DNA of 64,000 bases from Climacium dendroides (Eukaryota > Streptophyta > Bryopsida > Hypnales > Climaciaceae). The stretch is taken from assembly GCA_950106755.1 (NCBI GenBank), contig OX467086.1:29530001-29594000 (forward strand). Direction: 5' to 3'. Under the pieces are notes generated by a model that was not told the DNA's origin, ran no database searches, and saw only the letters and a program-made list of their open reading frames with translations. The position numbers and the translations under genes are program-made. Below, one piece after another: positions 36,935 through 47,706 of the stretch. Every line of letters starts with the position of its first letter. Position 1 is the first letter of the stretch.

Positions 36935-38180
36935 ATTCACTCAGATCTTTTGTAGCAACTGAAGGTATGATATTTTTTTACAATTTTTTAGAACTTTTTT
37001 TTCCCCCTCCCTCCTCCTGAGGAACAAGCCTTCACAAGTGGCACAATTCTGAAGTGATAGACAAAAATGTGTCAGAGAGTGTGGAATTCCACCCCCCAAA
37101 ACCCCCTCCATCCCGCTCTGTTGCTGATAGAGCACTGGCAACGTCACTTAAGTTATCGCCTGCGCAGTGGTCACAGTCACAAGCGCAGCTCCCACAAATG
37201 CAATCAATGGTCACTCCGAAATGTATAGGCCTCCTGCCCTATTTGCTTCATGGTTTGCTGGCACACAGGTACCGAAGCTTATTATTATTATTTGTTGTTT
37301 TTCTTGTTTTTTGTTTTGTTTTTCCAAACCAAATGGAACAGAGTTTTTTATCATTGCCACAAAATTCAATTCTGGACCAACAATTGAACCAATAAGTTGA
37401 AATGTGACAGTTTGAATTTGAAATGTGTTACCAACTTAGTTATTGTTCCACTTCTGGACGGAGTGAATTCCTGCATCCGGTCCGGTATTTCACTTCTCCC
37501 CGTCTCTCTCTGGCTTGGATTTTTTGCCATTCAGGAACCTTTCAGGTACACTTCTCCCATTCCGAATCTCACAACTGGGTGCACAGACAAGGCTGCTCGC
37601 TCCGCTCAGGCTTGTCATTGTCATGCTTACATGATTGATGTACTGTGCTGTGCAGTAAGTTAAGTGATCTCCCCACTTTTGGGGGGGGCGCGAAACTTCG
37701 CTAGTTCTGACAAAATGGAGTGAACATCCTGACGTCCCTCCAAAAACAAAAACAAAAATAAGCCCTGCTCCCCATGTGGACAACAAACTGATTCGTGTCC
37801 CTCCCTCCCTTCCCACTTTCAATCCGAAGTACGACACGGAGATGAGATTGAATTCAATGAAAGGGGCAAGCTGCATGTGAAATCTTCTCATCCAGAGGAT
37901 CAAAAGAGTTGCGCTGGTTGTAAGGAAATCATGGAGTGATGAAACCATGTTGGAGGGATGAAACCACGTCGTGTTGGGCAGGATGAGGAAGACAACATGG
38001 GAACTTGGCAAATAGAGATCAAATGGTTACATGGGTGGAAACATGGGTTGGAAGGAAGGAAGGATCGTGTGAAGGTAGCATCACTTCAAACTGACAATAG
38101 GAAGAGGAAGTGAAAGAGAAACGTGAAGAGAAAGGGGAAGAGTTTAAGGTAGTTTGATCTAAAAGCAAGTGGCCTCTTCA
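36935..38180. other. GC-richer island with frames on both strands, no gene recognised
   Basis: Frames at 37054-37395 (plus) and 37490-38011 (minus, 173 codons) carry no recognisable motif and overlap others. Polypyrimidine and TTGTTTTGTTTT tracts resemble plant intron sequence, so a decayed or multi-exon gene is possible, but none can be assembled. Confidence 0.3.
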
Positions 38181-40674
38181 AATCGCCCCTCTATTTAGGT
38201 CTGAAATGGATAGTAGGTGGTTTTTAAATGGCCTTCTCAAGCCATTGAGAGAATCGAGAGAAAAGCATTATTTATTGCAAGAGCCAATTGTTGGCCTTGG
38301 TTTACTGAAATCACTTTAGAAGTTGCAAGTGGTCAGATTTTGGAAGACCTAGGGTCACAAAAAGGTGTCTACTACAAGTTTTTTTTAATTCATAAGTAAT
38401 TAAAAAATGATTCAAAAAATATGAAACCACTTTGTGTGATGTTCTACATCCATTTTTCTTTCTCTAAAAATGATCCCAAAATATTTCTATTTATGGAAAC
38501 GTTTAGAAAAGGGAGGACCAGCCGGTGAATGGTCACTTTAAGGCTATACTACCTTAGTTTTCAGTGCCTTTGGTGTAGCCATGTTGTGGTGAATGCATGC
38601 ATGGCTTTTTGTTGTAAATGGATTAGCAAATTGTAGAGAAAGATGTTGCAAGTAGAATCTCTTCAAAGAGTATGATATAAATTCTCAAAAAGAACACACT
38701 TGGATTGTAGACTCAATAGGAAACAACGCATTTGGAACCTTGAAGTAACAAAGAGGGATATATTAATGGCTGCTGAGTCTCCTACTAATCTATTCATTCA
38801 AGTTATGAGTGGGAGACTTGGCGGTTGTAAAGCAAAAAAGAAGTGTTTATCTTAGGTACTTGTTTTAAGGTGCATGCTCGAGAATTCATCTCACTACCCA
38901 AATCATGGGTTGTTTTTGGTACTTTTTCCAACATGGTCTTTGATACTTAATTATTGAAAATGAGATGCCATTGAACTCACAACACTTTGATAGTGTTTTC
39001 AAACAAGAATGTGTTGAAAACAATGTCAAATTCTTTTTCAACATTTTCTTCCCCCAAGAGAGTCCAAAAAATTCATGGTAAAAAAGATGTCAAAATGAGA
39101 GTCAACAAGCATGTTCGAGGAAGGTGGAAAAAGAAGAGTTGAAAAAAATGTCTAAAATAATATTAATAAAGTGCTAAAAGAGGTATAAAAAAAGGTTTTC
39201 TTGCTTGAAAATTCATAACCTATTCTACAAATTAAGGCACAAAAAGTACAAAAGAATTTGGAGTTAGATTGTCTTCCTCTTGTCTTTCAAAGAATAATTA
39301 ATTTTAAAAAACATGTTGGTGGATTGTACACCTTGAAAAAGGTAGACTAGTGCTTCCAAAAAATATTATATGATTACCTTATTAATATAAGTGATCTTCA
39401 ATTTCACACATAAATAAAAAATTTAAGAATTTCCTTCCCTAACCATTGGTTAGGAGTTTTATTCCATGACTCAAATAGCTAGGGCAAAAGAAGGGGTGGT
39501 TAACTCAAGCAACCCTAATATGATTAAACTTTTCAACACTCATTTTGATATTTTTTCAACACTCTAACTTGTGGAATTTCTTTTTAAATTCTTTGTGACA
39601 TATATCAAGTTTAACATGATTTTTGACACTAAACTGTAAAAAAATGAGTTTTTTCGACAATTTTAAGTCAAAAGCCCCTTACAAACAACAATCTCTAATA
39701 GTTTCTCTTCATTTTTTCTTTTGGCTAGGAGGTGGTAAGGTCCTTATTTTCCTATAGTGTTGCTTTTTAATCCCAAAATTTTTAGTCTCTTCTTAGAACA
39801 CATAAAAGTTCATGCAGGTTTCTATGATTTCAATTTCCAGCATAATTTTTTGAAACTATCTTAGATTTTCTTTCCATCTACATAAAAAGTTTTGGTTTGT
39901 TCCATTTAGATAGTGATGAAAAAAATAATGGAGTATCTTGTTTTGTGGGCAATTAGAGTACTTTCTTTAAAAAAAAAAATAATGTATTGAATTTGTTCTT
40001 GAGCTCAATTTTCACATTTTTTTCAAAATAAATTTTTTTCCATCGTTAACTTTGATTATTAGATCAATATCACCATTGTAATAAGTACATTTTAATTTTA
40101 GCTTAGAGATATTAAAGATTTAGTTTTTCCCTCTATCTCATACCTACTTCTACTTAAGAAAAAAATTTGAGAACAAAAATCACGTTGTTATTTTTTGAGT
40201 TTTTTTCCTTAGACTTTCCACTCAATTATTCATTCATGATAAAAAAAATTCAATTCAAAATCCAAAATGTTGAAAATTTAAGTTAAGAGGATTCAAAGTC
40301 TTGTAAATTAGTTTGCTATGGTGTCAAAAACTATGTTTTCTTCACTTTGAATGCAATTACTTTACAATCTATGAGGACAAAGCTTTTGAAAATTTTCCAC
40401 ACATTCTCATATTAGTCTATTGCAAGATCCTATACCGTAGTTAGAATGCAGAGAAAAATAAAAATAGAGAATTTGCAATTTGCATTAGAAATGGTAGTTT
40501 TGAATATTCTTTGACAAAAAAGTCTTGGAAGTATAGGGGACTATTTGGGGTCTTCAGATAATTTAGACTTTTAAACTATTAGGTCACTTACTTTTGCGAA
40601 TGTTTGTCTTACTTTTTTCATTTTTTTCCATTTTATTTAAAATCCAATGGGGATTCATCACTGTTTGTATATTA
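38181..40674. other. AT-rich spacer with weak TTAA-family relics
   Basis: About 39880-40560 resembles the interior of 2694-4229 and 34356-35271 at low identity (blocks such as CTATCTCATACCTACTTCTACTT). No ends are intact and no gene is supported. Confidence 0.35.
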
Positions 40675-40945
40675 AAATGGCAATTATTCTGTGACTTTGG
40701 CATTCTCACAGTTCAGACCATGCGGTCTAAATTCTACTAGCGTCCTAGATTTTTGAGATCTATACCATTATTAGATATCTGAAATCTAGAAAATATGTAG
40801 ATTTTTTAAACCGATTGGTTTGAAATCTACATCTTTCCTAAATTTAATACATCTATTAGTGGTATAGAGTTCACAAATCTAGGACACTAATAAATTTCAG
40901 ACCACCCGGTCTGAACTGTGGGAATGGCACACTGTGAAAATGGCA
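40675..40945. repeat. Foldback (long hairpin) element
   Basis: The core 40707-40920 runs from CACAGTTCAGACC to GGTCTGAACTGTG, and nearly the whole unit is self-complementary. The left arm GTCCTAGATTTTTGAGATCTATACCA pattern is mirrored on the right with a few mismatches. Weaker pairing extends into the flanks (GGCATTCT / GGAATGGCAC). Transcription would give a long hairpin. Confidence 0.8.
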
Positions 40946-42639
40946 CATGGAATATCACCATTGTAATGAAATTCCCCATTTGTGCACATGATAACATTAT
41001 TTTAAAAATATTCCTTTAAATAGATGAAGTATAAAATTTTATGCAATTCAAGTCTTCAAGCATTGAAATTAGGGTAAATGGTCTTCTTCATTAGTTATTT
41101 TTTTCATGTTTTTGGACAAAATCCCCATTTGTGTATGAGCTCCAAAACATTGCTATGTTTCTTAAGATTTTGCTGGCATTGTAAATCTCCAAAATAGATA
41201 TTATTGAAATAATTTATATTTGGTGAATTCGTGAAGGAATAAGGAATCCATTTAGAATTTCATGAAAGCTCATGCAAGTTTTACTAACTTCATAATGTGA
41301 AATTTTTGCATAAGATTTTTAGGATGGATGTTTATTATCCTTCTCTATATGCGAAGCTTTGTTTCACATCATTCTAATAAATATTTCAATAGTTACAAGT
41401 TAAAAAAAGTTCAATTGTGCCTTCATTATTGGAGGTGTCACTAATGGTTTTAGAAAGAGGGAAGTGTCCAAAATTGGGTGCCCTTTATGTTGAGTGACTA
41501 AAAATTTAAAAACTTTATAAGTTAAGTAGGGCCTTCAAAATTAAATTAGAAAATATTCTTCAAATATTCTATATAGAACTTTGAATGTTTTTTTATTTCA
41601 AGCACATTATATATAATCTCTTCTAAAATATCCCTTTGATGCTCCTAAGTATCAAAGTATATAGAAAATAACAAATGTAAGCCTTCATTACATAAGGTCC
41701 TAGTAGAGCTAGAATATACATGGACAATTTTGGGTGAAGAATAGGATAGAAGAAGGATGGATAGTATTTTCTTATAATTCTATTAAATTTGTCATTGAAT
41801 ATAAAAGAATTCAGTTGTTCAATCAAATCTTATAATAGATGATCTAATTTTTCAGATTTTTTTAACAAATATATTAATTGTTAATTTTATTATGTACTAA
41901 AATAACATATATAAATAGACACACTATGAAACCTCATGGATTTATAATTAAATGTTTTGGTATGCTTCATGAGTTTTTGAAGATTCATTGAAGTATGGGT
42001 GATGAAAGATAATTTCAAGCCTTTTTGAAGCATTAGCCCAAGTAGACTAAAACCATGTCTCTTGGTTCTAAAATATCAAACTAAGTAGGATTAACAATTG
42101 GTGGTGATTTGCTACATAACAAATCAACAAAATTTACTTTAAGCCTTAATCCCTGAAGGGCATACAATTCTTCGTTTTTGAAAATACACAAAGATTTATT
42201 GTAAAATAGAATGTAGAGGAATATTTTGGAATTGAGATATGAATAAAAGTTAAAATTTTTGAATTTAACTTTGGCTTAGTACAACAAAATCTAATACCAA
42301 TAGTTTAATAAAATATTTAACAATTGAAACTTAAAAGCCTACTAAATTTGATTACAAACAAAGTGTTCATGCTTTTTGACTGAAATTTGTCGAAATGGAT
42401 TTGAAATGAAATGACATAATTGTGGTAAGTTCTGGAAAAAACCTATTACTTGAATCTATTGAACTCTTATTTGCAATGCTACATTAATATTGGAAGTCAA
42501 CATAGTCAAAGTTTCACATCCTTCAATTTCTACAATTGAATTGGGTTGCATCTTTTGGACATTAATGACTCCCAAAGATACTCCTTGCTCAATAAGGTTA
42601 TGTAATTTATATTGGCTTTAATCCCTTATATATATAACT
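40946..42639. other. AT-rich spacer
   Basis: A left-type TTAA-family end (TTAATCCCTGAAGGGC) occurs at 42146 without a clear continuation. No gene seen. Confidence 0.35.
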
Positions 42640-43400
42640 GATTTTAAATTTTTGTTTTTGAAAAAGTCATTTTTTCAAATTTGTCCAGATTGCTTGAGTT
42701 GACAAACAAATTATATATGAGGCATTGTTGCTAGTACGTGAACCTAGGATCTTGAACCCATGAGCCTAGGCTTCTATGTTGTAGGTACCTTTATCATAAG
42801 AACCTTCCATAGTTATAGAATATTTATATTATGGGTGCCTGTATTATAGATGTCTATATTGTAGGTACTTATGTTATAAGAACCTTCCGTGGTTATAGGA
42901 TGTTTATATTGTAAATGCCTAATTATATTATAGTTGTCTATATTATAGGTACCTTCCATAGTTATAAGATATTTATATTATAGGTATCTATGTTATATAT
43001 ACTTATGTTGTAAGCATCTTCCATGGTTATAGAAAATTTATATTATAGGTGTTTATGTTATATGTACTTATGTTATAATCATCTTCCATAGTTATAGGTA
43101 CTTATATTATAAACATGTATATTATAGACACCTTCAATAGTTGTAAAGCACCTATTTTCACCTAGGCTCAAGACTTGTAGGCTTGCATATATTTCTAAGC
43201 TCACATGCTAGCATCATTGCATATGAGGCCATAACTTTTGATTCATACTTCCAAATGTCTTGAAATTTAGTGCACATAAAATATATTCCTTGTTCACACT
43301 TTCTATTAAAATTTGAACCCAAAACATGGAAACCTCTGGTCACACATACTTGCTCAAAATTTCTATGTTGCCAAAAAAACACAACTTGGTCCTTTAGGGG
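42640..43400. mobile_element. Right half of a TTAA-family transposon with an insertion
   Basis: The flanks of the insert align with the right half of 28953-29867, and the right end (ACTTGGTCCTTTAGGGG) is followed by TTAA at 43401-43404. The left end is lost or too diverged to define. Confidence 0.65.
42722..43220. mobile_element. TIR insertion carrying a minisatellite, inside the TTAA element
   Basis: ATATGAG (up to ATATGAGGC, 7-9 bp) is repeated at 42715 and 43221. The ends GCATTGTTGCTAGTACGTGA and, on the right, the complement of GCAATGATGCTAGCATGTGA form an inverted repeat whose similarity continues to about 55 bp. The interior is almost entirely a tandem array of ~65-80-bp units beginning CTTCCATAGTTAT (at about 42803, 42883, 42952, 43018, 43083, 43129). 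Related TTAA copies lack the insert. The duplication length fits MULE (9) or hAT (8); which is unclear. Confidence 0.65.
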
Positions 43401-43404
43401 TTAA

Positions 43405-44151
43405 CCTTGAACATTGCATGCACCATTTTGTGGGGTTTGGATGACAATCAAAGGAATTGAACAAAGCTTGAAAAAGATTTTTTTCATCCACATTTTTCTT
43501 GTTGACTGTTCATATTGAATTATGAAGAGCATGCAATTGAGTTTGCAATTTTTCCAGTGTTTGTCTTTACGTAAATGAGAAGTTAGTAAGAGGAACGAAT
43601 TACAAAATTTGCTATTTTAGTGTTTTTTGGAAAGTTGTTGCTTCTCGCTTTTAACTCCTTTAGGATGTTATGACCAGGAATGGCCTACGATGCCTGTATT
43701 CTGCAATTTTGGAGGCCTTCATTTAGTTAGTTGTGCACTTGCGTTCGGCGTCGTGGAAGAGATCGAAGTGGAGTGCTGTGTTTGAAGCTTCGGGTGGCAT
43801 GGTCTTCTTCTAACAACAAATTCGATCCCCCAGCTATTGAATTCATCAAGTCAGAGAAGCACAAAGTTCCCTGAAATTTAAACCCTAAACTAACGAAGGA
43901 CTGAGGTCTCGAGGGTTACCCGAAACCCTTGTTCTCATAGTGGCAAATGATTGAAATTGTAACGCTTCCAAATCCTGACATGAACTCGATCAAATTTGTG
44001 AGGGTTCAACCCACTCGATTCATGACGTGGAAGTTGAAGCTTTGACATTTCATCTGCGGCGAGCAAGACATTTGGTAGTAGAATTCTACTACCAAAGTTG
44101 GTAGTAGAATTCATATTGGCAGCCACTCTGCAATTACGTAGCAAGCCATCA
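43405..44151. other. Spacer becoming gene-like, with a 26-bp perfect palindrome
   Basis: From about 43680 the composition shifts from AT-rich to plant-genic. A perfect 26-bp palindrome, TTTGGTAGTAGAA and its complement (44071-44096), is followed at once by a third half-copy. If the exon at 44152 is real this would be its leader region. Confidence 0.4.
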
Positions 44152-44199
44152 ATGGCACCGGTCGCGAAGCTGCCCTTCCAGCGCTGGATCAAACCAGAG
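44152..44199 (+). CDS. Possible first exon of a B12D/MLRQ-like small mitochondrial protein
   Basis: Sixteen codons read MAPVAKLPFQRWIKPE and end at a good splice donor (GAG|GTACTT). Plant B12D-family proteins (related to the MLRQ subunit of mitochondrial complex I) start with a short leader and RWLRPE followed by VYPLFA, so the motif and break position are suggestive. I could not find a second exon with the expected VYPLFAAVG-like membrane segment downstream, so this is either a fragment or a coincidence of a short motif. Confidence 0.3.
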
Positions 44200-44437
44200 G
44201 TACTTGACGCTTGCTCAATTCTTAGATTTCATTTCATGATTGTGCTTTGCATTCGAATGTTGTTGACTCCAACCCCTTGGATTTGATTTGGTGGACTCGG
44301 CTGTTTCAATCAAATGTGGCTCTTGGTTTTGAGTGGTGGTTTCATTCTACAACTCTGCCTCTGTTTGGGTGGCTAAGTTTTTGATGTATGCTCTGTTCAG
44401 AGAGGTGAAGATCAATTGGAGCTACATTTCTAGCAAT

Positions 44438-44510
44438 CTTGCATGATTCGATCATGATTTGACCACTCTTGCATGATTCGAGCATGGCTTGACCATTCTT
44501 GCATGATTCT
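44438..44510. repeat. 30-bp tandem repeat, 2.4 copies
   Basis: CTTGCATGATTCGATCATGA-type units start at 44438, 44468 and 44498, with few mismatches. Confidence 0.85.
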
Positions 44511-46674
44511 CCTTCGTTCTCATGTTGTGATAACAAGACTCACGAGCCCCGCCAGGGATGTTTCCGGTCAATACTTGACCAACAACCGGTGCTGATACGG
44601 CAGAGACGTGTACAACGTTTTTTCTTCTGTCCTCTGCAACTTGGTATAGTACACTTACAAGAGCACACATCCCTTGAATTTACTTTTAATTGTGGAACTG
44701 TGTGGCACACTTGTAGGCGTTGGTTGAGTAAAAATGTCAACTCAAAAAGATGTGTTCTAGAGTTACCAAATGGTGATTGTACAACAATGTTCTTTAGAAT
44801 ATGTTGGAATGACTCTTGTATGCCATTCTTGGAACATCCTAAAGGGGTCAAATCTGAAATTCTTTATAAAACTAATATGTTTTAAAGTTTGAGCCCAACT
44901 AATGAAATGAAGGTCATCCACCAAGTTTCTACTCCAATTTGAATTTTGAAAAAATTCCTAAATTTGAATATTTAATTGCAATTTGAACTTTGGGTGTATT
45001 TTCAATGTTTACTTAATTCTACTTATAGAATGACACATTAATTGAGTTTACACTATGATGCGCTTCACTATAATATACACATAAGGTGAAATTTCCAGCT
45101 TTTTTTGAGATAATTTACTATTTGATATGATTTTTCTTCACTTTTTCTTCAAAAATCCTCAAAAAAATCACTTTTCTAAAGAAGAAAGACATCAATTCTT
45201 TGTGAAGTAAAGAAAACATGTAAATTTATCTCTGAAATTTTTTTCGTTGTTGTAGCATGTACTGGAGTAGTTGCTAAATGAGCATACGGAGTGATGGAAT
45301 TTCACCTCCAACTCTGAGGTCATAAGTCCGGCGTTTCAGGGTTGAGGCGATGATGGTTGTTGCAGAGATAGACTGGACAATCAACTGAGCAAATCCAAGC
45401 AACTCATTGTTGCCACTCAATAGCTACGTTTCTTGTAATCCAGACTCCAGAGGAAGCAATGTGATTCAGTTCAAGCCAGATTCACCATTGAGTAGGACCA
45501 ATTTATTATCATTAGGGCGCGCATTTATACAAAGATTTGTCATGAAATTGTAAAGTCAGATAATAAACTGGTTACTGAATACTCCTGCAAGTTTTCAAAT
45601 AGATTCGTACAGCGATCAGTACACACGCCCCAGACGAATTAATTTCATTGTTGCAAATGCCAAAACTTTGTTAGTAGATGCTGTATCGGGAAACGTGTTG
45701 CCACGGACTAGCTCGAAGGATTCTTGTCGAAGCAGATTGACGTGACTAGAGTTATTCATTCACTCGAGACTTTTGCAGCGAGTTAGCCATACTCATTATG
45801 GGCGAAATTGGGAAGAGGCTCCATAATGGGTATGCCTCCCTTACTGCAATAAATATGCAATGCAAAGTGCATAATACGAGGTGCTAAACAGGTTTACAAT
45901 GTCGTGAAATTTTATTTTTTTTAAAGCTGAAATTTCTTCACGACACATACTTAAAAATGGAAAATTCACAATGCTTATGTATATACTTGCGCTTAATTGA
46001 CCCAACAAAGTGACAGGTTACAAAGACGTTCACTCATCGAATGAATAACATATGACGGCCAAATTGCAATCCATCAACTTCCTACACAATTATCCTGGCA
46101 CTGGATCTTCAGTCAACTAGTGTTTTAGATCGCATTACCAAATTGTCTTCATGAGTGATTTCATGATTCGTTTACAATTTGCAGAATAGAAGTCAAATAA
46201 AAGATCAATGGTGTCCATGGGCTTCCAAATTTGCCCAATTAAGTAAATCATATTTGTCGATGGACTCGGAGCATCTTCGTTGACACATTTAAAATTTGCA
46301 AAGTTTGATGAATCACAGCTAAACAAAAAGAATGGATTCATCCACCGTCTTCCACTGGTTAGAATCGGTTAAGTTTGGAACATGCAGTACAATCTGCTTC
46401 AGTCCCAATTTTGTGGATCTCTACGTCATTTGTTGGCTCAGGATCGCTGGGAGGAGGCCCTGCATCGACAGAAGGAGGGGGGGGGGGGGGCGCTGCAGGC
46501 GCATAGGACATATATTGTAATTGCGAACATATATTGTCTCATGCACTAGAGTTGTGTAGACCTGCCAATTTCCATGGTGAATCACAACTCTTGCAAATCC
46601 TAGCGCACCTCCGCGGAGCACACATGCAGAACACAAACCTCGCAAACTGTAAATGAGAAAATTTTGAGTAGGAC
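44511..46674. other. Mixed-composition spacer, possibly part of a gene
   Basis: A plus-strand frame at 44499-44885 and a minus-strand frame at 46135-46341 look somewhat protein-like but match nothing I know. A run of 14 G lies at 46477-46490. A gene with several exons cannot be ruled out. Confidence 0.25.
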
Positions 46675-46907
46675 CTCTCTTGAAATAGTGAGTGCTTCAG
46701 CGACGAAACCTTCAGTAGGATTGCAGCTTGTTGATATTGATTGCCATAGAAATCTTGTGACAGAATCAGTTTCCACAATCAACTTCAGCACTGGATCATT
46801 ATCCTTTCTGATGTTTTTGTCTTCGACATTTAACTCATCTCCCCTCACAAGATAGTGAACTTTGATGTGCAGAATTCGGAGTCTGGACTCCGGTGCGCTC
46901 CTTTCTC
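46675..46907 (-). CDS. Candidate internal exon of an unidentified gene
   Basis: After a plausible acceptor (TTTAAAAACAG|AG at about 46907), an open stretch of about 75 codons has balanced composition and mixed polar/hydrophobic content (RILHIKVHYLVRGDELN ... LKLIVETDSVTRF). It ends near a weak donor (GAG|GTCCTA). I recognise no domain and could not connect it to other exons, so it may be spurious. Confidence 0.25.
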
Positions 46908-46929
46908 TGTTTTTAAATGCCAACATCAA

Positions 46930-47706
46930 GTTTCAAACAAAAAAAGGAACCACTTCGATGTGCGGAAAACCTTCCCTGCGTAGTGCAGGGGAGAAAGAGT
47001 TCAATCCTGTAGCCAAATCCCATCATCATCTCACACAAAAATTCAGGCTAACATCATGCAATATGTGAAAACAAGTGTTCCTCACTCAGCTCATTTTCCC
47101 AGAACCAAGAACCATTGCATTAGTACAAGATGAATCCCAAATGAAACACCAGCTACATATGCCAACAGAGTAACACACCAACACTCTTATCTGCACTAGC
47201 AACCTGCCCCCAGTAACTGCACAAAAAACGACCAAACGAGTAACTAAGTTACTCCTTGAAACCTCAGCGCCTGATTGAAAGCAAGCACCAAAACCACCAA
47301 CATTTACAATCCAGACACCAACAAATCCAATACTCATTCCACCTCCATAATTAACACCCTGTCCACAAAGACAAAGACGTAATTAATCCTCACTCTGGAT
47401 TAGGTCGAGACCAATACAAATGCTCAGCAGGGACTCGGTCATTCGCTTGCACAAAAGCTAACCAAATACAACGTGCATCCACTCACTCGTCTACGTATAT
47501 GTACACTGACACGCGGCCTCTCTAGAACGCCCCAATTCTCCCATACCGCTACCTACTCCTATCCCCGTCCCCGCTACTATTATATCCACAGCCCAAAGTC
47601 CCGAAGTCCCGAACAAATCGAAGCCGCACATCCATACTCGCCAATAAATCCGTTGCAGCTCGATTCCAATTTTTCCAGTGCCTCCGAAAATCAGATACAG
47701 ATATCT
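46930..47706. other. Spacer and probable 3' UTR of the second AP2 gene
   Basis: The sequence next to 47706 lies just downstream of the minus-strand stop codon. No separate gene recognised; the frames seen are short. Confidence 0.4.

Noticed and set aside
37490..38011. A 173-codon minus-strand frame
   Set aside because: No domain, no splice support, odd composition, and overlapping frames on the other strand. Kept only as part of an unassigned island.
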